Shown here piece by piece: positions 7,743 to 13,422 of a stretch of DNA of 13,774 nucleotides. The notes beneath the pieces were generated by a model. The model did not search any database and was not told the origin of the DNA. It saw only the letters and a list, made by a program, of their open reading frames with translations. Source of the DNA: Firm-08 sp045541535 (lineage in GTDB: Bacteria; Bacillota; Clostridia; Oscillospirales; QAKW01); the NCBI GenBank assembly GCA_045541535.1, contig JAZQJG010000047.1:1-13774 (forward strand), given 5' to 3'. The position numbers were made by a program, and so were the translations under genes. The first letter of the stretch is position 1; the number at the start of each line of letters is the position of its first letter.

Positions 7743-7907
7743 AAAACAGTTCCTCCTTACGGACTTACATTACATTTACCTTATCATACCATATTATAAA
7801 AATAAAATAAAGGGGTATTTTTAAAAAAAATAAAAAATAACTGTTTTCTTTTGGTAAATTGTGTGCTAATATATAAATGTTAACAAGAAACCAAAGGAGA
7901 AAAACAA
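7743..7907. promoter_or_regulatory. Divergent promoter region between the solute-binding protein and proS
   Basis: An AT-rich 165-base spacer containing promoters for both directions. On the plus strand, TGCTAATAT (7865-7873) is a good extended -10, and TTGGTA (7851-7856) with TATAAA (7872-7877) is an alternative with a short 15-base spacer. On the minus strand, TATAAT and TATGAT boxes lie at roughly 7776-7798. The proS leader is only about 30 bases long, with no room for a T-box, although tRNA-synthetase genes of Firmicutes often have one. The proS ribosome binding site AAAGGAG (7893-7899) decides its GTG start. Exact transcription starts cannot be fixed by eye. Confidence 0.6.
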
Positions 7908-9344
7908 GTGGATAACAAGAAAAAGGTGGAGCAGATCACGTCCATGGACGTGGATTTTGCTCAATGGTACACCGACGTCGTTAAAAAAGCAGAGCTCATC
8001 GAGTATACCAGCGTCAAGGGCTGTATGGCCATCCGCCCTTACGGATATGCCATCTGGGAGAACATTCAGAGCATTCTGGACAAAATGTTCAAGGACACCG
8101 GGCACGAAAACGTATGTATGCCCATGTTCATCCCCGAGAGCTTGCTGAATAAAGAAAAGGATCACGTGGAGGGCTTTGCCCCCGAGGTAGCCTGGATCAC
8201 CCACGGCGGCAGTCAGCCCCTGGAGGAGCGCCTGTGCGTGCGCCCCACCTCCGAAACCCTGTTCTGCGAGCATTACGCCAACATCATTCAGTCCTGGAGA
8301 GACCTGCCCAAGCTGTACAATCAATGGGTCAGCGTGGTACGTTGGGAAAAGACCACCCGTCCCTTCCTCAGAAGCCGTGAGTTTCTCTGGCAGGAGGGTC
8401 ACACCATTCACGCCACTGCCGAGGAGGCCATTGCCGAGACCGAGCAGATGCTGAACATCTACGCCGATTTTTGCGAGAACACATTGGCCATGCCCGTGGT
8501 AAAGGGCAAAAAGACCGAGAGTGACAAGTTCGCCGGTGCCGAGGCCACCTACGCCATTGAGGCCCTGATGCACGACGGTAAGGCCCTGCAGGCCGGTACC
8601 AGCCATTATTTCGGCGACGGCTTTGCCAAGGCTTTTGACATCACCTATTCTAATAAAGAAAACAAGCTCATCCACCCCTTCCAGACCTCCTGGGGTGTGA
8701 CCACCCGTCTCATCGGCGCCATCATTATGACCCACGGTGACGACAGCGGTCTGGTACTGCCCCCCAAGGTAGCCCCCATTCAGGTCATCATCGTTCCCAT
8801 CGCTCAACACAAGGCGGGCGTGCTGGACAAGGCGGCAGAGTTGAAGGAAAAACTGTCTGCCTTCTGCCGTGTCAAGGTGGACGACAGTGACAACTCCCCC
8901 GGCTGGAAATTTGCCGAATACGAGATGAAGGGTGTGCCCCTGCGTCTGGAGATCGGTCCCAGAGATATTGAGAACAACCAATGCGTATTGGTCTCCCGTT
9001 CCACCGGTGAGAAGACGGTGGTTTCCCTGGACGAGCTGGAAACCGCCATCCCCGCTATGCTGGAGCAGGTACACAAGGACCTCTTCCAAAAGGCGCTGGA
9101 CAACCGTGCCAAGAAGACCTACGACTGTACCTCCATTCAGCAGATCATCGACGAGCTGGCCACCAAGGGCGACGGCTTTGTCAATGCTATGTGGTGCGGC
9201 GAGGAGGAATGCGAGGATAAGGTCAAGGAGCTGGCCGGCGTGGGCAGCCGTTGCATCCCCTTCGAGCAGAAAAACCTCTCCGACAAATGCGTTTGCTGCG
9301 GTAAGCCCGCAAAGCATATGGTTTGCTGGGGCAAGGCGTATTGA
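7908..9344 (+). CDS. proS: Prolyl-tRNA synthetase, archaeal/eukaryotic type
   Basis: 478 residues, the usual length of type-3 (archaeal/eukaryotic-like) ProRS, which charges tRNA-Pro with proline in the cytoplasm. There is no inserted YbaK-like editing domain, as expected for this type. Visible class II signatures include VRPTSETLF (111-119), motif 2 RWEKTTRPFLRSREFLWQEG (145-164), the HYFGDGFAKAFDITY segment (233-247), TSWGVTTRLIG (260-270) and motif 3 GLVLPPKVAPIQ (281-292). The anticodon-binding domain follows. The C-terminal zinc domain has Cys430 and Cys435 and the CVCCG cluster (461-465), and the protein ends in Tyr, typical of this type. The start is GTG, supported by AAAGGAG 8 bases upstream. 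It is monocistronic, with its own promoter and the terminator at 9441-9485. Confidence 0.97.
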   Translation: MDNKKKVEQITSMDVDFAQWYTDVVKKAELIEYTSVKGCMAIRPYGYAIWENIQSILDKMFKDTGHENVCMPMFIPESLLNKEKDHVEGFAPEVAWITHGGSQPLEERLCVRPTSETLFCEHYANIIQSWRDLPKLYNQWVSVVRWEKTTRPFLRSREFLWQEGHTIHATAEEAIAETEQMLNIYADFCENTLAMPVVKGKKTESDKFAGAEATYAIEALMHDGKALQAGTSHYFGDGFAKAFDITYSNKENKLIHPFQTSWGVTTRLIGAIIMTHGDDSGLVLPPKVAPIQVIIVPIAQHKAGVLDKAAELKEKLSAFCRVKVDDSDNSPGWKFAEYEMKGVPLRLEIGPRDIENNQCVLVSRSTGEKTVVSLDELETAIPAMLEQVHKDLFQKALDNRAKKTYDCTSIQQIIDELATKGDGFVNAMWCGEEECEDKVKELAGVGSRCIPFEQKNLSDKCVCCGKPAKHMVCWGKAY

Positions 9345-9347
9345 TTT

Positions 9348-9403
9348 AACAATGAACAGTGAACAATGAACAATTATGGTGGATTTTTGCCACGGCAAAA
9401 ATC
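9348..9403. repeat. 14-base tandem repeat plus short hairpin after proS
   Basis: Two copies of a 14-base unit, AACAATGAACAGTG (9348-9361) and AACAATGAACAATT (9362-9375), start four bases after the proS stop. They are followed by a 9-bp hairpin, GATTTTTGC-CACG-GCAAAAATC (9382-9403), bounded by ATGG and CCAT. The layout of a degenerate tandem repeat plus palindrome suggests a small dispersed intergenic element. Only one copy is visible in the window, so dispersal is inferred. Confidence 0.55.
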
Positions 9404-9440
9404 TCCATTAAAAAAGTTCACCGTTGTTTCTGCCAAAACG

Positions 9441-9485
9441 AAAGGCTGTAAGAAACCCAAGTTTCTTACAGCCTTTTTCTTTTTA
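9441..9485 (+). terminator. Intrinsic terminator of proS
   Basis: A perfect 16-bp stem (AAAGGCTGTAAGAAAC at 9441-9456 against 9461-9476) with loop CCAA, followed by a T-rich tail through about 9484. It lies about 100 bases downstream of the proS stop, after the small repeat element. Confidence 0.92.
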
Positions 9486-9487
9486 AT

Positions 9488-9560
9488 GGATAGGAAAAAT
9501 CATTCAAAATTTTCAAATCAGATTTGGAAATAGCAAGGCGGTTTGGACGATTTACACATC
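9488..9560. repeat. Tandem element, copy 1
   Basis: A 73-base unit that recurs at 9570-9701. At its centre is an imperfect inverted repeat, TTTCAAAT (9511-9518) and ATTTGGAAA (9522-9530), separated by only CAG. No open frame or ribosome binding site is associated with it. Confidence 0.75.
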
Positions 9561-9569
9561 TCATTTAGG

Positions 9570-9701
9570 GGATAGGAAAAACTATTCAAAATTTTCAAAT
9601 TGAGCCGTAGCCTGCGGCTACGGGCTACCCGACGGCGTATGGTGTATACGCCGAGTGGCGAAATTTGGAAATAGCAAAGCGGTTTGGACGATTTTTACAT
9701 C
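9570..9701. repeat. Tandem element, copy 2, with nested hairpin insert
   Basis: The same unit as 9488-9560, but its central 3-base loop is replaced by 62 bases (9601-9662), so the copy is 59 bases longer. The insert folds on its own: CCGTAGCC-TGC-GGCTACGG (9605-9623) and GGCGTAT-GGTGT-ATACGCC (9634-9652). CGGG-CTA-CCCG (9621-9631) is an alternative that excludes the first hairpin. The copy ends two bases before the isomerase stop codon, so it forms the 3' untranslated region of that operon. No separate T-run terminator was found there. Confidence 0.75.
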
Positions 9702-9703
9702 CC

Positions 9704-10558
9704 CTACATCAGTTTCATCAGTTCGTGGCCGATCGTAATAATATGACGGCCAAAGGACTTGCGCACGTCGGCGGGCATCCGTCCGGGAGAAACCTCAAAA
9801 TTAAGATACCCGTCAAAGCCCAGCGAGGACAAAGCCCCCATGGCATCCGCCCAATCCACGTTACCGCAGAAGGGCGCCAGATGGATATCATCGTCGGCAA
9901 AGTTGTCGTTGAGATGCACCATCTTCAGGCGGTCCCCCACCTCTGCCAGTGCTTCGGACTGGGTAAGTCCGGTGATGTTGGCGTGACCGGTGTCCCAGCA
10001 AACGCCGATATCCAAGGCATCCGCCACCCGACACAGCTCGTCGGGCGCGGCGCCGAAGCGATGGGCAGGCTCCGTCCCGTGGACCACCCGCATATTCTCA
10101 ATAACCATATTGACTCCTGCCTTGTGGGCATACTCCGCAAAGGGGGTCATAAATTTCATCACGTTGTCGTATTCTGCCTGCTTGTCATAGCCACGCAAAG
10201 GCACGGTAGTGCTGTTGGGATGCATGACCGCATAATCGGCGCCGATGATCTTCACCGCATCAATGGCGCGATATACCCGTCTGGCATATTCCTCACCGCC
10301 GGCGGTGCCGGTTTTCTGCGCCACGAAGGGCAGATGGGCCACGGCAAAGCGCAATCCCAGCGCTTCGGCCCGATGGACCGCCAATTCCAAATGTTTCTCC
10401 ATTTGATCGCCCATATAATCCACCAAACGGAAGCCAAAGTCCACCCCGTCAAAGCCCAATTCCTTGTGCAGCTCCAGTCCCAGACGAATGTATTCGTCAA
10501 TATCCTCTGTGGGATGGAGATGATAGATCATTCCACCTGAAATCTTCATTTCTTTCAT
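9704..10558 (-). CDS. Sugar phosphate isomerase/epimerase-like TIM barrel
   Basis: 284 residues with the xylose-isomerase-like (AP-endonuclease family 2) TIM-barrel pattern. Metal and catalytic candidates are the His of VMHPN, Glu in MVIENMR, Asp and His in CWDTGHAN, His in MVHLND, the DDDIHLAPF segment, and Glu in the final FEVSP. This family holds sugar and sugar-acid isomerases, epimerases and some dehydratases; the exact reaction is not predictable from sequence alone. I chose the ATG at 10558 because GAGGTG lies 6 bases upstream; a GTG three codons earlier would overlap that site. It sits 21 bases after the aconitase-X small subunit and is presumably co-transcribed, so it probably acts on the same substrate path. 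Confidence 0.82.
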   Translation of the reverse strand: MKEMKISGGMIYHLHPTEDIDEYIRLGLELHKELGFDGVDFGFRLVDYMGDQMEKHLELAVHRAEALGLRFAVAHLPFVAQKTGTAGGEEYARRVYRAIDAVKIIGADYAVMHPNSTTVPLRGYDKQAEYDNVMKFMTPFAEYAHKAGVNMVIENMRVVHGTEPAHRFGAAPDELCRVADALDIGVCWDTGHANITGLTQSEALAEVGDRLKMVHLNDNFADDDIHLAPFCGNVDWADAMGALSSLGFDGYLNFEVSPGRMPADVRKSFGRHIITIGHELMKLM

Positions 10559-10579
10559 ATATTGCACCTCAAGTGAAGG

Positions 10580-11023
10580 TTATTCTACGATGACCTTGCC
10601 GTCCTCGGTGGCGGTGACGGTCATACCGGTCTTAACGTACTCCAAAAATTCCTCACCCAGAGAATCAACGACGGGCATCTTGACGTTTTCCAGCCATACG
10701 TCAGCCAGAATGACACCGGCGCCGGCCAAGGAATCAATGGGCTGGGAAAAGAGCATACAGGCAGGCTGACGGCCCATGGAACAACAGCAATAAATCACCA
10801 AGCCTCCGGTGGTGGAGCCGATGGTCTGGGGCAGACAGAGCGCCTTGCCCGCCATCTGATGGCCATAAAGATCGGGGTTGTTCTGATCGCCGCAGGTGGC
10901 CTTTTTATCCCCAAACTGCAGAGCCTTCTGGAAGGAGGCCAAGGTATTCAGGCCGCCGTGGGACACCAAGGCCTCCGCCTTGGCGGTGCCGGGGGTGACG
11001 ACTCTTCCTTTAAATTCTCTCAT
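10580..11023 (-). CDS. Aconitase-X small (swivel, DUF126-type) subunit
   Basis: 147 residues matching the swivel-domain partner of aconitase X. It opens with the typical F-KGRVV-PG-A-AEALVS strand pattern and has GSTTGGLVIY (about residues 76-85), where the family's conserved G-S-T/C segment carries the active-site Ser. VILADVWLEN and the C-terminal GM-V-A-EDGKVIVE are also typical. The small subunit closes the active site of the large subunit in a dehydratase complex. The start ATG overlaps the large-subunit stop by one base (TAATG), with AAAGGAGG upstream, which indicates coupled translation and probably 1:1 synthesis. The two-gene arrangement resembles type II aconitase X rather than the fused form. 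Confidence 0.85.
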   Translation of the reverse strand: MREFKGRVVTPGTAKAEALVSHGGLNTLASFQKALQFGDKKATCGDQNNPDLYGHQMAGKALCLPQTIGSTTGGLVIYCCCSMGRQPACMLFSQPIDSLAGAGVILADVWLENVKMPVVDSLGEEFLEYVKTGMTVTATEDGKVIVE

Positions 11024-12312
11024 TATCTGTTCCCTCCTTTGGTGATCTGGGCCAGAATCTCGTCATCGGTGTAATATCTGGCGGTGGTGTAGGTGCGCAA
11101 CTTATTACTGGAGGTGATGACGGGCATAGAGCCGCACAACGGATTGTTCATATACATCAAAGGACAGATATAAGAGGTGATGACACCGGTGGCCGCCAGA
11201 CGGGCGGCATAGGGCGTTTTACCAAACTCCTCCAGCACGGCGGGAGCGGCGGTAAAGACGGTGGGAATGAGCACCTTTTTGTTGCCCGCCTCTTTCAGTC
11301 CTGCCTCTACCTTGTCGGTCCAATCCTTGAGCTGCTGCAAACTCATATGGGGGCAACCCATAAAGCAAAGCTTGGGCCTTACATCCTTATTTTTCCAGAT
11401 CACGGGATATTCTCTGTAGACCCGCTCCAGCTCGGCGTCATCAATGACGTATACCTGCGCGCCCTCGGCGATCAGGGACTGGCCCTGTTCCTTGGCCTCG
11501 GGGGTCAGGTTGTCGATATGATACAGACCCACCGCGCCGTTGGAGGCGGTGGCGGCGCCGAAATCCTTGAGATAGGTGCAGGCGGCGTCATTCAGCTCGT
11601 CACCGATCCACTCATCCAGTCCCTTAACGTAGGGCACGGCCTCCATCACCTTCATACCGATGGCGCTACCCAAGAGCTGTGCCTCCGGCTTTTTGGTGGT
11701 TTTGATCTCAATGATCCAGGTAGCCTTTCTGCCCTCGTCGGTGACCAATCCGAAATGGGGCACGTAGCCCACCACCGACTGCATAATATCAATGATACCG
11801 CTGTTACGGTTGCAACGGGCGCCCAACACCGAGTTGGCATAGACCACGGCGGAGCTTTCCGCCCAGGCCAGCACCTCGCCCTTTTCGGGCTTGTTGCCCA
11901 CCTCGTCCATATAGCAGGTGCAGGTGAAGGCGTTTTTATCCATCAGGCCCATCTTTTCCAATTGTCCCTCGTAAAAGTCCTGACGGGCGTACATAATCTT
12001 GTTAAAAATAAAGTTCTGCAAGAAATTAGAGGGCACGTTTTTATCCAAGGGTCTGGGATCCAGCGAAAAGCTTTGCTTGGATACCGCTCCCGCCTCAATG
12101 AGCTTGTTCATCAGCTCGTACACCGGGCCCAAGGCCTTCAGGCCGAAGGAAGTGACCAGATGATTATGCTTGCTTGTCACCGGGATCAACTTGTCGGCGC
12201 CAAACAACTCGCCGTAGCGTACCACGGTTTCCATCACCTTGGCAAGCACTTCCCCCTGCTCGCCGGCAAGGATGGCGCGTTGCTCGTCGGTCAACGTCAT
12301 ATTGTAATTCAC
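11023..12312 (-). CDS. Aconitase-X large (DUF521-type) subunit, probable hydro-lyase
   Basis: 429 residues, the normal length for the separate large subunit. Recognisable family stretches are LIPVTSKHNHLVTSFG, AWAESSAVVYANSVLGARCN (149-168), CFMGCPHMS (316-324) and YICPLMYMNNPLCG (381-394). Candidate iron-sulphur ligands among the cysteines are 131/133, 167, 316/320 and 383/393; which three bind the cluster cannot be decided by eye. Characterised relatives are cis-3-hydroxy-L-proline dehydratases in bacteria and phosphomevalonate dehydratase in archaea. The absence of mevalonate genes nearby favours a catabolic hydro-lyase. The start is GTG with GAGG about 7 bases upstream; the next ATG, four codons later, is too far from that site. 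It is first in the operon, behind the promoter at 12346-12374. Confidence 0.87.
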   Translation of the reverse strand: MNYNMTLTDEQRAILAGEQGEVLAKVMETVVRYGELFGADKLIPVTSKHNHLVTSFGLKALGPVYELMNKLIEAGAVSKQSFSLDPRPLDKNVPSNFLQNFIFNKIMYARQDFYEGQLEKMGLMDKNAFTCTCYMDEVGNKPEKGEVLAWAESSAVVYANSVLGARCNRNSGIIDIMQSVVGYVPHFGLVTDEGRKATWIIEIKTTKKPEAQLLGSAIGMKVMEAVPYVKGLDEWIGDELNDAACTYLKDFGAATASNGAVGLYHIDNLTPEAKEQGQSLIAEGAQVYVIDDAELERVYREYPVIWKNKDVRPKLCFMGCPHMSLQQLKDWTDKVEAGLKEAGNKKVLIPTVFTAAPAVLEEFGKTPYAARLAATGVITSYICPLMYMNNPLCGSMPVITSSNKLRTYTTARYYTDDEILAQITKGGNR

Positions 12313-12345
12313 AAAAAGACCTCGCTTTCATATCTTGATGGTAAT

Positions 12346-12374
12346 ATTTTACTCCAAAAACGTTGACAAGTCAA
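12346..12374 (-). promoter_or_regulatory. Promoter of the aconitase-X operon with possible operator
   Basis: On the minus strand, TTGACT (12374-12369) and TAAAAT (12351-12346) are separated by exactly 17 bases, a near-consensus sigma-70/SigA promoter with a short leader before the GTG start. The -35 box lies within the inverted repeat TTGAC-TT-GTCAA (12363-12374), which could be a repressor site. The regulator is not identifiable. Confidence 0.78.
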
Positions 12375-12394
12375 TATTTCTCCTTGCAAAAAGA

Positions 12395-12433
12395 ATTAAA
12401 CGGAGGTGCAGAAATTATACACATCCGTTTAAT
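12395..12433 (-). terminator. Probable weak terminator of the SLOG gene
   Basis: Inverted repeat ATTAAACGGA (12395-12404) and TCCGTTTAAT (12424-12433). An inner GTG/CAC pairing can extend the stem past one mismatch. In the minus direction it is followed by TCTTTTTG. It lies between the SLOG gene and the aconitase-X promoter, insulating the two. Confidence 0.5.
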
Positions 12434-12504
12434 AGTTGTTTTAACAGGCAGAACGTTTGGACACTAATAGTCGCGATTTAGAAGAACTCCGGTCCTGCCA
12501 GTCC
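12434..12504. other. Non-coding spacer with long-range inverted repeat
   Basis: No gene is seen. GGCAGAAC (12447-12454) can pair with GTCCTGCC (12492-12499), with one G-T wobble, enclosing 37 bases. It lies just downstream of the SLOG stop on the minus strand, so it could be a 3' RNA structure or the border of the AT-rich segment. No second copy of either arm was noticed elsewhere in the window. Confidence 0.35.
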
Positions 12505-12975
12505 TTATAATACACTAATTATTTTTTTACGTCGCTTCATAGCATAATCAAGAGCAATTTTCGTGCCGCTTTTTCGAGTGGTTGGGGCGTTCTGTTTGTC
12601 GTAGTAGACTACGCAAATCCGGCTTTCGTCTATCATTTCATAATTGCGCTCCACATAACAAGCTCTCCCTGAATTTAGTATTTTTTCAGGGTAATAGGTG
12701 TCCTCATAACGTTCTAATAAATAGTTCTTATAGTGCTCACCGATATACGGATATTCCGCTCGCACGTAAATCCGTTTTATGTGTGGGTATTTTTCTTTTA
12801 TTTCGGTCACGAGTTCAAGGCACAAACTATTAAAACGGCTTTTACTTCCGAAAAGAAACGTGTCAACACTTTCCTCTACAATCAATTTTTCAATAATCTT
12901 CATAAGCTTTGTTTTTAGTTCCTCGGTTTCCTTTATCTTTCTATGGCCGAAAAAGCAACATATCTTTTTACACAC
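12505..12975 (-). CDS. SLOG-like Rossmann-fold protein
   Basis: 156 residues resembling the short SLOG/DUF1273-like proteins of Firmicutes, a Rossmann-type fold thought to bind nucleotides or nucleotide-derived ligands. The N-terminal FFGHRK (8-13) follows a hydrophobic strand. LFGSKSRFN (41-49) occupies the position of the family's second glycine-containing loop. Later come the RNYEMIDESRICVVYYD segment (110-126) and the SGT-containing RKSGTKIALDYA helix (134-145). It starts with GTG behind GGTGGTG, and an in-frame stop three codons upstream excludes a longer form. Base composition is clearly more AT-rich than in the flanking operons. It is divergent from an XRE regulator and shares its operator region. 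SLOG proteins occur on mobile and defence-related loci, but no function can be assigned. Confidence 0.72.
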   Translation of the reverse strand: MCKKICCFFGHRKIKETEELKTKLMKIIEKLIVEESVDTFLFGSKSRFNSLCLELVTEIKEKYPHIKRIYVRAEYPYIGEHYKNYLLERYEDTYYPEKILNSGRACYVERNYEMIDESRICVVYYDKQNAPTTRKSGTKIALDYAMKRRKKIISVL

Positions 12976-13000
12976 AACGATTCACCACCAACATAAGAAT

Positions 13001-13032
13001 ACCATATATGGTCCAAAAAGTCCATATATGGT
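13001..13032. promoter_or_regulatory. Twin palindromic operator between SLOG gene and XRE regulator
   Basis: Two copies of the palindrome CCATATATGG, embedded in ACCATATATGGT (13001-13012) and TCCATATATGGT (13021-13032), start exactly 20 bp apart, which places them about two helical turns apart on the same DNA face. They lie in the divergent intergenic region where both promoters must sit. The natural candidate ligand is the adjacent XRE protein. A weak -10 for that gene is TATAGA (13061-13066). Confidence 0.75.
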
Positions 13033-13089
13033 CGTTTTCGCCTTCCCAAAAAGCATAAACTATAGATAGAACTTTTGAGGAGGGATGTT

Positions 13090-13332
13090 GTGGATACAAG
13101 AAAAGCTATAGCTAACAGGCTACTGGAATTATGTGAAGAAAAGAAATTATCCGTCAACGCTCTGGCAAGAATCTCGGCCGTTCCGCCCTCAACATTAAAG
13201 AATATAATCAACGGCGGTAGCAAGAACGCAGGTTGTGTTACACTCAAGAAATTATGTGACGGCTTAGAAATATCCCTTTATGACTTTTTCAACACAGAAA
13301 CGTTTAAAACCTTGGAACAGGAAATCAAATAA
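13090..13332 (+). CDS. XRE-family HTH transcriptional regulator
   Basis: An 80-residue, single-domain Cro/C1-type DNA-binding protein. The helix-turn-helix spans about residues 20-42: a helix with LSVNALARISAV, then the recognition helix PPSTLKNIINGGS. It continues with VTLKKLCDGLEISLYDFFN, the standard C-terminal helices of small XRE regulators. I chose the GTG at 13090 because AGGAGG (13078-13083) lies 6 bases upstream; the TTG further up would overlap the ribosome binding site. It is transcribed divergently from the SLOG gene over the twin palindromes, so it is a likely repressor of both promoters. The coding sequence is AT-rich like its partner. It ends at the terminator at 13343-13378. 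Confidence 0.9.
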   Translation: MDTRKAIANRLLELCEEKKLSVNALARISAVPPSTLKNIINGGSKNAGCVTLKKLCDGLEISLYDFFNTETFKTLEQEIK

Positions 13333-13342
13333 CCCTATTAGT

Positions 13343-13378
13343 AAAAAACTCTCTGCTGAAATTCAGCAGAGAGTTTTT
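13343..13378. terminator. Bidirectional intrinsic terminator
   Basis: A perfect 16-bp stem (13344-13359 against 13363-13378) with A and T runs at its outer ends, so it can stop transcription both from the XRE gene (plus) and from the SLH gene (minus), which converge here. Confidence 0.9.
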
Positions 13379-13392
13379 GGTTAGTTGCGTTA

Positions 13393-13417
13393 GAAACAGT
13401 ACTAAAAGTGCTGTTTC
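13393..13417. other. Small hairpin after the SLH gene
   Basis: GAAACAGTAC (13393-13402) and GTGCTGTTTC (13408-13417) form a 10-bp stem with one G-T wobble and a TAAAA loop, six bases beyond the SLH stop codon. There is no U-tract, so it is probably a 3' stabilising structure in front of the real terminator. Confidence 0.5.
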
Positions 13418-13422
13418 AATCT

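Noticed and set aside
7861..7907. T-box riboswitch before proS
   Set aside because: The leader is only about 30 bases from the likely promoter; there is no space for specifier and antiterminator structures.
7866..9398. Minus-strand 510-codon open frame opposite proS
   Set aside because: It is the mirror of a certain gene with strong codon bias; its start lies in the repeat after proS and no domain is recognisable.
9488..9701. CRISPR array
   Set aside because: There are only two units, with a central palindrome and a nested insert, not regular short repeats with unique spacers.
11347..12366. Plus-strand 339-codon open frame opposite the aconitase-X large subunit
   Set aside because: It runs through the mapped promoter of the opposite strand and has His/Gly-rich antisense composition.
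12972..12998. Eight-codon leader peptide overlapping the SLOG start
   Set aside because: An ATG-to-TAA frame exists, but it has no ribosome binding site, so chance is the simpler explanation.
12933..13247. Minus-strand 104-codon frame over the XRE gene and the twin palindromes
   Set aside because: It conflicts with a clear helix-turn-helix gene that has a good ribosome binding site and covers the operator region.
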